DNA of 30,205 bases. It comes from a virus. The stretch lies in IMG/VR virus record IMGVR_UViG_3300028423_000092, positions 1 through 30,205 of that record, one strand, 5' to 3'. Both the position numbers and the translations under genes were made by a program. A model generated the notes under the pieces. It worked only from the letters and a program-made list of their open reading frames with translations, was not told where the DNA came from and did no database searches. Each line of letters begins with the position of its first letter. Positions within the stretch are counted from its first letter, which is position 1. Positions 1 through 6,899 of the stretch are shown here, piece after piece.

Positions 1-121
1 GAATGAGATAGTTCACCCAGGCGGTGCGGCTCATCCCGGCTGGGTTGGTCTGGTCGATTTTCTGCAGGACGACAGGATCGATAAAGACCTTGACGCCTGT
101 GGTTTCGTCCTTTCGGGGCAT
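1..121 (-). CDS. Truncated small regulator, ribbon-helix-helix-like (N-terminal part)
   Basis: An ATG at 121 opens a minus-strand frame that runs off the left edge. Forty residues are visible: a short basic start (MPRKDE), a beta-strand-like VKVFIDP stretch, then a helix and a turn (NPAGMSRTAWVNYLI). This pattern of strand, helix, turn and SxTxWV helix resembles CopG/Arc-type ribbon-helix-helix DNA-binding proteins, but the second helix is cut off. It diverges from the plus-strand early operon, and a palindrome lies between them, so a role as early repressor is plausible. The family call is an inference from a fragment. It could equally be an unrelated small protein. Confidence 0.5.
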   Translation of the reverse strand, partial: MPRKDETTGVKVFIDPVVLQKIDQTNPAGMSRTAWVNYLI

Positions 122-173
122 TCCGAGTGATGCGGGGCGACGCCACCCTAGGCCCATACCGGGCATTTGGCCA

Positions 174-194
174 GTATCGGCTGCCGATCGATAC
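174..194. promoter_or_regulatory. Palindromic candidate operator in divergent intergenic region
   Basis: Two nested inverted repeats share one centre. The outer one is GTATCG, nine bases, CGATAC. The inner one is ATCGGC, T, GCCGAT. They sit in the roughly 96-bp gap between the minus-strand regulator fragment and the first plus-strand gene. Symmetry and position suit a repressor operator. No convincing -10/-35 pair was found, and function is inference. Confidence 0.4.
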
Positions 195-217
195 GATTGA
201 AGCCCGAGCGCTAGGGC

Positions 218-460
218 ATGGGAATCGCCGCAGACGCTGTGCGTCGTCGCATCAAGGCCACGCCACAGCAGATGGCCAAGGGTGTGGTCCAAACAGCAGG
301 CCAGGCCATTCAGGGCGGTTTCCTCGATCCGGCCGAACGACTGGAAACCTGCCGCAGCTGCGAGCACTTCCTGAAGAGTGAGCGCTGCGGACTGTGCGGT
401 TGTTACATGCCGGCGAAGGCACGCGTGAAGCTGGCCAGCTGCCCTGATGGTCGATGGTGA
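218..460 (+). CDS. Small cysteine-rich (putative zinc-binding) early protein
   Basis: An 80-residue protein. Its N-terminal half is helical and basic (AVRRRIKATPQQM). Its C-terminal half carries two cysteine pairs, CRSC and CGLCGC, plus a late Cys near the C-terminus, which suggests a small zinc ribbon. The exact function is unknown. The stop codon overlaps the start of the downstream RusA gene by 7 nt, so the two are probably translationally coupled. The first gene of an early operon next to a resolvase could be a DNA-binding accessory protein, but nothing in the sequence proves this. The overlapping frame at 127-381 lacks these features and was left out. Confidence 0.7.
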   Translation: MGIAADAVRRRIKATPQQMAKGVVQTAGQAIQGGFLDPAERLETCRSCEHFLKSERCGLCGCYMPAKARVKLASCPDGRW

Positions 461-876
461 TCTACGTTTCGGTGATCGGGCTGGAGCCTGCGCCGCAAGG
501 AAGCAAGCGGCACGTAGGCGGTGGCCGCATGATCGAGAGCAGCAAGCGCGTGAAGCCGTGGCGTGCTGCCGTGGCGCATGAGGCCGCGAACGCAGGGCAT
601 CAGATCACGACGGCCTGCAGCGTCGAGCTTGAGTTCAGGTTCACCAGGCCTCAGGGTCATTGGAAGGTCAATGGCGAGCTGCGAGGCACGGCACCAAGGC
701 ACTGCATCGTCAAACGCAACGACATCGACAAGTGCTGCCGCAGCACGCTTGATGGCCTGGTCGATGGCGGCCTGCTGCTCGATGACTCTCTGGTGACGGA
801 GCTGCAAGCGGTGAAGCGGTACTGCTTGCGGGATGAGGAGCCAGGCGTGCTGGTGCGGGTGAAGCGCATCGACTGA
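454..876 (+). CDS. rusA: RusA-like Holliday junction resolvase
   Basis: 140 residues, the normal RusA size. The N-terminus has the family-type GLEPAPQGSKRH stretch (residues 9-20) and KPWR (34-37), then a beta-rich centre with FTRPQGHW. The catalytic acidic cluster is NDIDK with D90 and D92, followed about 20 residues later by DD at 110-111. This matches the spacing of the essential Asp residues of E. coli RusA (D70, D72, D91). RusA dimers cut four-way DNA junctions symmetrically, and in phages they resolve recombination or replication intermediates before packaging. It fits with the exonuclease and annealing genes downstream. The assignment is firm on motif and length. Confidence 0.9.
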   Translation: MVIYVSVIGLEPAPQGSKRHVGGGRMIESSKRVKPWRAAVAHEAANAGHQITTACSVELEFRFTRPQGHWKVNGELRGTAPRHCIVKRNDIDKCCRSTLDGLVDGGLLLDDSLVTELQAVKRYCLRDEEPGVLVRVKRID

Positions 877-1101
877 GCCAGGTTACGAAATGTCACGATA
901 GACCTAGACAGGCCCCACCCTGGCCCTATTGTGGGGTCACGCCACAAGCCAGATACGCCCTCGGGCAGGCACTGGATTCTCCGCTCAGGACACGAGATGA
1001 GGTTCGGAACAGATCACACGACGAACTGAAAGAACGAGATCAACACGGCCTGACTAAGCCCGCTCCGCCGGTTGGCCCGGCACCACACCACCCCCACCGT
1101 C
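877..1101 (+). other. Intergenic stretch with one stem-loop
   Basis: About 225 bases without a convincing gene lie between the resolvase and the next small ORF. One stem-loop is visible: CCCCAC at 914-919 pairs with GTGGGG at 931-936 across a 12-base loop. No T-tract follows, so it is not a standard intrinsic terminator. No promoter could be supported. Confidence 0.35.
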
Positions 1102-1398
1102 ATGAACCTCAAGATTCCCAGCGATGAGGCCATAGGCCAGCAGCTACGGGCCATTGCCCAGGCCGTTGCCGTCATCGCCGTCGCTTTCTACATCGCAGGC
1201 CACACGCTCGGCGCTGCGATCCATTGGCTCAGCGCCAATCTCACACGTCTTCCCGCTCATGCAATCGATCAGCTCAGCACCGACCATGCTTCAGCGCATC
1301 CTCCTGTTCGTCATCCCAACAGCGACCATCGCTCTTGTGCTCGCCGATCACGGCAACCCAAACCTCAATCCAACCATTCAGGAGTTGGATTCGCATGA
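1102..1398 (+). CDS. Small membrane protein, unknown function
   Basis: The frame opens with ATG at 1102 (MNLKIPSDEAIGQQ) and contains one hydrophobic segment, roughly residues 17-39 (AVAVIAVAFYIAGH), flanked by soluble sequence. That is consistent with a single membrane span. The last third is rich in His, Arg, Pro and Ser and looks less protein-like. A second short frame (1286-1444) with its own hydrophobic start (MLQRILLFVIP) overlaps it in another register. One or both may be real, and the sequence alone does not settle it. Function is unrecognised. Confidence 0.45.
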   Translation: MNLKIPSDEAIGQQLRAIAQAVAVIAVAFYIAGHTLGAAIHWLSANLTRLPAHAIDQLSTDHASAHPPVRHPNSDHRSCARRSRQPKPQSNHSGVGFA

Positions 1399-1444
1399 AA
1401 ACCACGCGCTTTTACTTTGCCATCGCCGCGGCCAATGTTCTTGA
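1286..1444 (+). CDS. Possible overlapping small hydrophobic peptide gene
   Basis: 52 codons from ATG 1286. The N-terminus is hydrophobic (LLFVIPTATIALVLA), like a signal peptide or single membrane anchor, and is followed by a short polar tail. It overlaps the preceding frame and the following 58-residue gene. Only the hydrophobic pattern supports it, and chance cannot be excluded. Confidence 0.25.
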   Translation: MLQRILLFVIPTATIALVLADHGNPNLNPTIQELDSHENHALLLCHRRGQCS

Positions 1445-1571
1445 GTGCATCGAGGCCACATCATTCACCGAAGCCAAACAGATCGCCGCACAAGACTGGC
1501 TCCCGTATTGGGATCAGATCGAATGGCTGAACATCAAGAAGATCAACGATGAGAGCATCAAGGGACTATGA
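1395..1571 (+). CDS. Small hypothetical protein (58 aa)
   Basis: The ATG at 1395 gives a compact, normally composed 58-residue protein (MKTTRFYFAIAAAN..., with a Trp/Ile-rich C-terminal half DWLPYWDQIEWLNIKK). The upstream part of the same open frame is Ser/Arg-rich, so the internal ATG was preferred. Its 3' end overlaps the next gene by 23 nt. No family recognised. Such tiny soluble ORFs are common between phage replication genes. Confidence 0.55.
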   Translation: MKTTRFYFAIAAANVLECIEATSFTEAKQIAAQDWLPYWDQIEWLNIKKINDESIKGL

Positions 1572-1794
1572 GCCGGGCGAGATCGTCTATGTGCGTGGCG
1601 ATTCGCGGCGCTGGGTGGCGGTCGTCGCACGCGTCAATGCAGCTGAAACACCGTTTCCGCACTACGTGGTCGAGCGCGATGGCGTCACCTCCGTCATCTC
1701 AAAGCTGGAGCTAAGCAGCCAGCCGATTAACCCCAAAGAGAAAAGAAGGGCCGGACGCGCCACCACCCCGGCAAACGCAACCGACCACACTTAA
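1549..1794 (+). CDS. Hypothetical small beta-rich protein (81 aa)
   Basis: The first half looks like a small beta-barrel (EPGEIVYVRGDSRRWVAVVARVN...HYVVERDGVTSVISKLEL), as in SH3- or KOW-like folds with a GD turn. The tail is basic and Lys/Arg/Thr-rich. No family can be named. It is the last small gene before the exonuclease/annealing pair and is in the same direction, so it is probably co-transcribed with it. Confidence 0.6.
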   Translation: MRASRDYEPGEIVYVRGDSRRWVAVVARVNAAETPFPHYVVERDGVTSVISKLELSSQPINPKEKRRAGRATTPANATDHT

Positions 1795-1803
1795 CCGTAG
1801 ACC

Positions 1804-2592
1804 ATGGACAACGCCACCTACCACGCAGATCCGGCCATCAGCGCCAGTCATCTGCATCTCATTGCGCGATCACCCCAGCACTACTGGGCGCGATATGTCG
1901 ACCCTGAGCGCATCCCGCCTGCACCAACTGCAGCCATGACCTTCGGGTCGCTTGTCCATTGCGCTGTCCTCGAACGCGATGAACTCGACAAGCGCTATGC
2001 CGTCTGTCCGCCTCGCAACACCAAGGCTGGCAAGGAGCGTGCAGCAGAGATGCGCGAGCAGGGCATCGAACCTGTCACGGCTTCCGACATGCGTATGGCT
2101 CAAGCCATGAATCGCGCAGTCAAGCGTCACCCTTACGCAGGTGAGCTATTGGCGGAAGGCAAAGCAGAGCAATCGTTTTGGTGGGATGACCTCGACACTG
2201 AGATGCGATGCAAGTGCCGGCCAGATTGGTTGAGGCTTGATGGGATCATCGTCGATCTCAAGACCACCACTGACGCCAGCCCCCAGGGCTTCGCAAAATC
2301 GATCGCCAACTTTCGTTATCACGTCCAAGCTGCGCATTACCTTAACGGCATCAAGGCGCACCGTTTCGTATTCATCGCAGTCGAGAAAGAAGCACCCTAT
2401 TCCGTCGCGGTCTACGAACTCGACGAGAATGCGTTGCTCGAAGGCGAACGCCTTGCGGCTCGTGACCTCAGGCGCATTGCCAACTGCCGGCAGCAACAAA
2501 GCTGGCCGGGCTACAGCAATGGCCTAACCACGCTGTCGCTGCCTACCTGGGCGTTTTATGGCAACGACGAAATCACCCCCATGGATCTATGA
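1804..2592 (+). CDS. PDDEXK-type exonuclease (phage recombination exonuclease, Exo8/YqaJ-like)
   Basis: 262 residues. The N-terminus has the ISASHLHLIARSP and FGSLVHCAVLE (H52) elements typical of phage exodeoxyribonuclease-VIII-like and RecB-like nucleases. The nuclease core is visible at residues 137-155: CKCRPDW (D141), then IIVDLKTT (D151 and K153), the D...DxK signature that binds catalytic metal. A later helix, YHVQAAHYLNG, contains the conserved Q-x-x-x-Y element. The stop overlaps the next start as ATGA. The neighbour is a single-strand annealing protein, so together they form a Red-like recombination pair: 5' end resection plus strand annealing. This one supplies the resection step. 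The call is secure at family level. Confidence 0.9.
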   Translation: MDNATYHADPAISASHLHLIARSPQHYWARYVDPERIPPAPTAAMTFGSLVHCAVLERDELDKRYAVCPPRNTKAGKERAAEMREQGIEPVTASDMRMAQAMNRAVKRHPYAGELLAEGKAEQSFWWDDLDTEMRCKCRPDWLRLDGIIVDLKTTTDASPQGFAKSIANFRYHVQAAHYLNGIKAHRFVFIAVEKEAPYSVAVYELDENALLEGERLAARDLRRIANCRQQQSWPGYSNGLTTLSLPTWAFYGNDEITPMDL

Positions 2593-3278
2593 CGGACAAG
2601 ACCACCACACCTAACCTTGCGGGCATTATCCGCAAGGAAGACGTCTACAAGAAAGGCACAGGCAACTTCAGCGCCAGCTATGTGCCATGGGCCAGGATCG
2701 CGCAGCTTCTCCACGAGCACGCCCCAGGCTGGGACTTTCATCTCAGTCGGTATCCCGATGGATCAGGTGGCAACCCAATTCACAAGGCACCTGATGGCAC
2801 AGGTTACGTTCTCGGGCACTTCAAAGGCCCTGACGGGAAAGTCACCAGCGACTTCCCGTTCCCGTGCATGGATCACCGGAACAACCCGATCCCGTTTGAC
2901 AAGATCTCAGCGCGAGTCCTGACTGACACGCATCGCCGTGCGCTCTGCGCTGCTGCTGCGTTTCACTTCAGTCTCGGTTCTGAGCTATGGGCAAAGCAGG
3001 AGCTTGAGGATGCCGGCGCTGAGCCTGCTCCTGCAGCCCCTGCCAAGACCAAGAAATCAGCCACGCCTGAACCTGCGGAGGATGACGACAAGCCACTCTC
3101 TAAGGTCGTCCAGGCCGGTCGTAAGGCTATTGCCGGGGCAACCTCCGTCGAGCAGCTTGAAGCCGTCACGAAGCGGCTGATGACACGCCATGAGGCTGGC
3201 GATCTGACCGATGAAGAGCACCAGGGCCTCCTGCAGCTGCTGCTCGACCGCGAAACACAACTCACCACCAACAAGTGA
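2589..3278 (+). CDS. Single-strand DNA annealing protein, Rad52/Sak/DUF1071-like
   Basis: 229 residues. The N-terminal domain (about 1-140) contains YVPWARIAQLLHEHAPGW and LTDTHRRALCAAAAFHFSLGSELW. These correspond to the "sYLsWaWAW..." and "a.mRc....a..GLG..lY" blocks of DUF1071/Sak-type annealing proteins. A linker rich in Ala, Pro and Lys follows (145-170), then a helical C-terminal domain. It is translationally coupled to the exonuclease upstream (ATGA) and touches the next gene. Proteins of this group anneal complementary single strands during phage recombination. The family is judged from motif resemblance and context; ERF or a related family is the main alternative. Confidence 0.75.
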   Translation: MTDKTTTPNLAGIIRKEDVYKKGTGNFSASYVPWARIAQLLHEHAPGWDFHLSRYPDGSGGNPIHKAPDGTGYVLGHFKGPDGKVTSDFPFPCMDHRNNPIPFDKISARVLTDTHRRALCAAAAFHFSLGSELWAKQELEDAGAEPAPAAPAKTKKSATPEPAEDDDKPLSKVVQAGRKAIAGATSVEQLEAVTKRLMTRHEAGDLTDEEHQGLLQLLLDRETQLTTNK

Positions 3279-3280
3279 CC

Positions 3281-3574
3281 ATGACTGAACTCAACGCATC
3301 ATTCAGCCTGTTCCCTGCTCAGGAGAAAAAGTCCGAGCGCAGCCCTGATTACGGCGGCACCATCGAGATTCCTGCGGATCAGATCGATGCCTTGGTGGCT
3401 CACCTCGGCACACAGCCTGAAAACAACTGGAAAGACGAGCCGGTGGTAAAGCTGCGGATTGCAGGATGGAAAGCTCAAAGCCAAGGCGGGAAGAACTATC
3501 TCAACGGCAAGATCAGCGTGCCGATGCAGCAGCAGCAAGCGCCAGCGACCAACGATGACGAGATGCCGTTCTGA
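3281..3574 (+). CDS. Small protein with SSB-like acidic C-terminal tip
   Basis: 97 residues from ATG 3281. A GTG at 3275 overlapping the upstream stop is the alternative start. The body is a beta-strand-rich domain (TIEIPADQI, VVKLRIAGWKA, KNYLNGKISVPM), followed by a Gln-rich linker (QQQQ) and the ending NDDEMPF. An acidic tip closing in a hydrophobic-Pro-Phe triplet is the hallmark of bacterial and phage SSB proteins (DDDIPF type), which use it to recruit replication and repair partners. The gene sits directly after the exonuclease and annealing protein, where phages often place their SSB. I infer a ssDNA-binding or SSB-analogous role; no OB-fold can be proven by eye. Confidence 0.7.
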   Translation: MTELNASFSLFPAQEKKSERSPDYGGTIEIPADQIDALVAHLGTQPENNWKDEPVVKLRIAGWKAQSQGGKNYLNGKISVPMQQQQAPATNDDEMPF

Positions 3575-4302
3575 TGATTGATCCTTTGTTCCGCGTCGAT
3601 CTGATCGCCGCCACGCCTAACCCGCAGCAGTGCATCTACGCTGCGATGCACCAGGACTACAGCGAGACCTTCGTGGCCGCTGATCGCATGAGCTGGCCGG
3701 ATGAAACCCGTGCCGGTGAGATCTGCGTCAAGCGGCTGCTATCAGGTGAGCGGGGCCATTACGGCCCCCTGGAGCACCCCCAGATCACGTTCAATGCTGG
3801 CTGGTTCCCGCACGACGTGATGCAGCAAGCCCGCACTCATCGTGTTGGCGTCAGCTTTGATGTTCAATCAGGCCGCTACACATCGAAGCGAATCTGCGAT
3901 GTCGCGCTTGGCAAGCTTGACGTCGATCAGGTGTTCTATCGGCGCCCAGCAGGCACCTACCGCGATCGGTCTGGCAAGTGCTACGAATACACAGAAGAGC
4001 AGCGATCAATCGATCGCAACCTGTTCATGGATATGGCGACACGCTACTGGGAGGACATCCAGGCAGGCTTTTCTGAAGAGCACGCACGGCGCATGATGCC
4101 GTATGCCTTGCGTCAGCACTTTGTCGTCAGCTTCAGCCTCAGAGCTCTGATGCACTTCTTGGATCTACGGGTTAAGGAAGATGCACAGTTGGAGATCCGG
4201 CAGCTGTCTGAGCTGCTCTGGCCGCACTTTGTGACATGGGCACCACAGATCGCTGATTGGTATCAGGATCGGCGTTGGGGCAAAGCGAGGCTTGCACCAT
4301 GA
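3574..4302 (+). CDS. thyX: Flavin-dependent thymidylate synthase ThyX
   Basis: 242 residues, typical ThyX length. The signature region, residues 87-102 (RTHRVGVSFDVQSGRY), is the variant of the RHRxxSxNxxSxRY ThyX motif with an extra residue and Asp for Asn, a form known from cyanobacterial enzymes. Upstream is RGHYGPLEHPQITF, the conserved substrate-pocket block. Near the end is FSLRALMHFLDLR....QLEIRQL, matching the conserved nrxLxhfl.lR block with its FAD/dUMP-contacting Arg. ThyX methylates dUMP to dTMP using methylenetetrahydrofolate and FAD, here supplying thymidylate for phage DNA synthesis. Both ends overlap neighbouring genes (TGATG and ATGA). Confidence 0.95.
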   Translation: MIDPLFRVDLIAATPNPQQCIYAAMHQDYSETFVAADRMSWPDETRAGEICVKRLLSGERGHYGPLEHPQITFNAGWFPHDVMQQARTHRVGVSFDVQSGRYTSKRICDVALGKLDVDQVFYRRPAGTYRDRSGKCYEYTEEQRSIDRNLFMDMATRYWEDIQAGFSEEHARRMMPYALRQHFVVSFSLRALMHFLDLRVKEDAQLEIRQLSELLWPHFVTWAPQIADWYQDRRWGKARLAP

Positions 4303-4535
4303 ATGATGCTGTCAATCACCCCGAGCACTACAACCAGGGCGACATCGAGTGCATCGATGCCATTCGCGCTGCGCTGACGGCTGAGGAGTTTCGCGGTTAC
4401 TGCAAAGGCAACGTCCTGAAGTACTGCTGGAGGGAGCGTTACAAAGGCCAGAACGAAGCCCTGGCCAAGTGCATCCCTTACCTCAACTGGGCGATGGAGG
4501 CACACAAGCCGCCGCGCACTGGAGCAGCTCGATGA
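4299..4535 (+). CDS. DUF3310 protein (SaV-like, nucleotide-metabolism associated)
   Basis: 78 residues from ATG 4299, overlapping the thyX stop as ATGA. It has the DUF3310 pattern VNHPEHYNQGDIECIDAI, then FRGYCKGNVLKYCWRERYKG and a C-terminal helix ending in LNWAME. These small phage proteins are often annotated as nucleotide-kinase-like, but their biochemistry is not established. Placement directly after thyX fits a role in nucleotide supply. The longer open frame starting at 4257 adds residues that overlap thyX and was not chosen. Confidence 0.85.
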   Translation: MNDAVNHPEHYNQGDIECIDAIRAALTAEEFRGYCKGNVLKYCWRERYKGQNEALAKCIPYLNWAMEAHKPPRTGAAR

Positions 4536-5347
4536 CTGACTCAAATCCATCGCTAACATATATTTTCTCCTGTGGAGGTGGCGTTCAATCCACCGCCTGC
4601 CTAGTGCTCGCAGCGCAAGGTCGTATCCCTTACCGCACCTTCATCTTTGCTAACGTCGGACACAAGGCTGAGAGTCCTGCCACTATCCACTACATCAACA
4701 CCGTGCTTAAGCCATACGCTACCCAGCACGACATTCAATGGGTTGATGTTGCATGGGTAGATCGTCACGGTAGACAACGTGATTTGTATGACGATCTCCT
4801 TGAGCAAGAGCGCAGCATCAACATCCCTGCTTTTATGCCAGGTGGGATGCCAGGTAATCGAAAATGCACAGAGGCTTTTAAGATCAAACCAATTGCAAAA
4901 TGGATTAAGGCCAACGCACCTGGCTGCATTCTCGGGAAAGGCATTAGCACTGATGAACCGCATCGCGCTACGCCATCACGCGAATCCGATGGCTACTCCT
5001 CGGCCTACCCTCTTATTGAGCTTGGCATTAGTCGTGCGGACTGTCTCCAAATCGCACAATCCGCTAATTTGCCCCAGCCGCCAAAGTCCGCTTGTTACTT
5101 CTGCCCGTTCAAAACTACAGACCAATGGGTCACGCTTAGGCGTGAACAACCTGCACTGTTTGACAAATGCGTTGATCTTGAGCGCATTTTGCAGCAACGT
5201 CGCTCTCTATTGGGCAAAGATCCTGTCTATCTTTCAGGCATTGGTGGACGCAAAGGTGTCAACCTTGATCAAGTCATTCCTGATCAACTTGGACTTTTTG
5301 GTTGGGAACCTGAGGAGGGTTGCGAATCTGGCTATTGCATGACCTAA
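4532..5347 (+). CDS. PAPS-reductase-family (PP-loop) protein
   Basis: 271 residues from ATG 4532, overlapping the DUF3310 stop as ATGA. The N-terminal PP-loop is FSCGGGVQSTA (12-22), an ATP-pyrophosphatase nucleotide-binding motif. RKCTEAFKIKPI (110-121) and the late CYFCPFK pair (C188, C191) match phage proteins labelled phosphoadenosine phosphosulfate reductase family or DndC-like. Such proteins adenylylate substrates and sometimes move sulfur. In phages the role is unproven, with sulfur-containing nucleic-acid modification and sulfur assimilation both proposed. The gene is clearly more AT-rich than its neighbours: sample 60-base lines give 40-47% GC against about 60% in thyX. That suggests recent acquisition. 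Confidence 0.85.
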   Translation: MTDSNPSLTYIFSCGGGVQSTACLVLAAQGRIPYRTFIFANVGHKAESPATIHYINTVLKPYATQHDIQWVDVAWVDRHGRQRDLYDDLLEQERSINIPAFMPGGMPGNRKCTEAFKIKPIAKWIKANAPGCILGKGISTDEPHRATPSRESDGYSSAYPLIELGISRADCLQIAQSANLPQPPKSACYFCPFKTTDQWVTLRREQPALFDKCVDLERILQQRRSLLGKDPVYLSGIGGRKGVNLDQVIPDQLGLFGWEPEEGCESGYCMT

Positions 5348-5351
5348 TCCG

Positions 5352-5546
5352 ATGACTGAATCAATTAAACCCCGTTCCGTTTTCTTCCAAAAAGGTGACG
5401 ACAAGATTGTCATCTGGACCAATCACAAGCGCTGGACCGTCACCGATATGGTTCGCGGCGGCACCCGGCATTACACCAAGCAACTGGCTATGGCGTTGTC
5501 AGCATCGCTGATAGCCGAAGGTTATGAGGCTACCGTTCATGAATAA
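5352..5546 (+). CDS. Small hypothetical protein (64 aa)
   Basis: A 64-residue soluble protein (MTESIKPRSVFFQKGDDKIVIWTNHKRWTVTDMV...). Two beta-strand stretches with Trp residues precede a C-terminal helix (LAMALSASLIAEGYEA). It begins 4 nt after the PAPS-reductase-like gene and overlaps the next gene by 8 nt, so it is clearly within the operon. No family recognised. Confidence 0.65.
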   Translation: MTESIKPRSVFFQKGDDKIVIWTNHKRWTVTDMVRGGTRHYTKQLAMALSASLIAEGYEATVHE

Positions 5547-5715
5547 ACTTTCACCCGCTGCTAGAGCAGTGTTGGATGCTGCCATGCAGTACGAAATCAA
5601 TCCAGAGTGCTACTCACGGGAAATTGCCGCTGCTGCCCTGCGTGCTGCTGCGTTGTACTGCAAACAAAACCGCATCCGCTTGCTTGCCATTGCTGACGAG
5701 CTAGGAAACCAGTAG
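5539..5715 (+). CDS. Small helical hypothetical protein (58 aa)
   Basis: The ATG at 5539 overlaps the previous stop. The product is almost wholly helical and Ala-rich (LSPAARAVLDAAMQ, REIAAAALRAAALYCKQNRI, LLAIADELG). Its opening (SPAARAVLDAA) resembles small phage proteins of unknown function seen in cyanobacterial phages and prophages; that comparison is from memory and needs a search. No catalytic residues are visible. Confidence 0.65.
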   Translation: MNKLSPAARAVLDAAMQYEINPECYSREIAAAALRAAALYCKQNRIRLLAIADELGNQ

Positions 5716-5747
5716 CGTTACAATGAGCACATCCAGCGCCCCTCCAC

Positions 5748-6899
5748 ATGGCGGCTGACGAGCAGCTCAAGTTCACTTGTCGCCGCACACGTCGCTGCCG
5801 GGAGAAGCTACCCGCTGAGTTGCTGTATCGAGATGAGGCAACCGGTGAGCTGTATTGCAAGCCTGGGCACTGCCCCAAGGGCAAGGGAGACACGCAGGAA
5901 GCATTGACGCAGCTGCAGATTGAGAATCGCCGTTTGCGTGATCAAGTCCGCAGTCAAACCAACGATCAAGATCGACTTTTGACAAAGGTCGAGAGCCTGC
6001 AGGATCAGCTGGCCACAGCGCTTGAAATCCGCGACATCGAGCAACCTGCACCGCTTGCTACAGACGCCACAGGCAAACGCAGCGAGACCGTGCCGCTGCT
6101 GCTTTGCTCAGACTGGCATTGCGGTGCCATCGTCGATCCTGCGACGGTGTGCGGTCTGAACCGCTACGACGTCGATATCTTTCACGAACGTGCCGGCGCT
6201 CTGTTCCGCAACACGCTACGGGTTGTGCGAATGCTCCGTTCAACCACGGAAGTGCGCAAATGCGTGATCTGGCTTGGGGGTGATCTGATCGACAACTGGC
6301 TGCACCCTGATCAGGTCGAGACGCAGGTGCTTAGCCCGACCCAGCAGCTGATCGAATGCGAGCGGGCCATCGTCGCTGGTCTTGATCACCTCCTGAAGCA
6401 CGGCGACTTCGAGCAGATCATCGTGCCCTGCTCCTTCGGGAACCATGGCCGCACGACAGACAAGATGCGTGCCGGAAATGCTGCGGCCACCAGCTACGAA
6501 TGGCTGATGTACAAATCCCTCGCCCGCCACTACCGCAAGGAGCCACGCATCAGCTTCGACATCAGCGATGGGAACATTCACTACGTCGACATCCTTGGCC
6601 ATCGCCTGCGGTTTCATCACGGCGATGCCATCAGGTACGGCGGCGGTGTCGGAGGCATCACGATCCCGTTGCAGAAATGGATCTACAGGCAAGATCAGGG
6701 CATCAAAGCTGACCACACCTTCATGGGTCACTTCCACCAGCTGACGATGGGTCAGAACTGGTCCGTCAATGGCAGCCTGATTGGCGCCACCCCCTACGGC
6801 ATGAAGCTCGGGTTTGCCCCAGAACGTCCGCAGCAGCTGCTCCGTTGCATCGACTCTGAACGAGGGTTCACGATCTCAGCGCCCATCCTCACTGAATAG
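5748..6899 (+). CDS. Calcineurin-like metallophosphoesterase with N-terminal Cys cluster and coiled coil
   Basis: 383 residues in three parts. Residues 1-45 hold four cysteines (C11, C17, C37, C42) that could bind zinc. Residues 50-95 form a heptad-rich coiled coil (LQIENRRLRDQV..., KVESLQDQLATAL). From 115 on comes a complete metallophosphoesterase core: SDWH (D122, H124), GGDLIDN (D179), GNHGR (N232, H233), a later HHGD and GHFH near residue 325. These are the metal ligands of the Mre11/SbcD-like superfamily. The substrate is not shown by sequence; next to an HNH nuclease and recombination genes, a DNA-directed phosphodiesterase is plausible. All metal ligands appear present. Confidence 0.85.
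   Translation: MAADEQLKFTCRRTRRCREKLPAELLYRDEATGELYCKPGHCPKGKGDTQEALTQLQIENRRLRDQVRSQTNDQDRLLTKVESLQDQLATALEIRDIEQPAPLATDATGKRSETVPLLLCSDWHCGAIVDPATVCGLNRYDVDIFHERAGALFRNTLRVVRMLRSTTEVRKCVIWLGGDLIDNWLHPDQVETQVLSPTQQLIECERAIVAGLDHLLKHGDFEQIIVPCSFGNHGRTTDKMRAGNAAATSYEWLMYKSLARHYRKEPRISFDISDGNIHYVDILGHRLRFHHGDAIRYGGGVGGITIPLQKWIYRQDQGIKADHTFMGHFHQLTMGQNWSVNGSLIGATPYGMKLGFAPERPQQLLRCIDSERGFTISAPILTE

Noticed and set aside
127-381. 84-codon plus-strand frame at the left edge
   Set aside because: Overlaps the Cys-rich gene at 218-460, which has paired cysteines and couples to RusA. This frame has low-complexity Arg/Gly content.
914-936. CCCCAC/GTGGGG stem-loop as an intrinsic terminator
   Set aside because: No T-tract follows and the loop is long, so it was kept only as an unassigned stem-loop.
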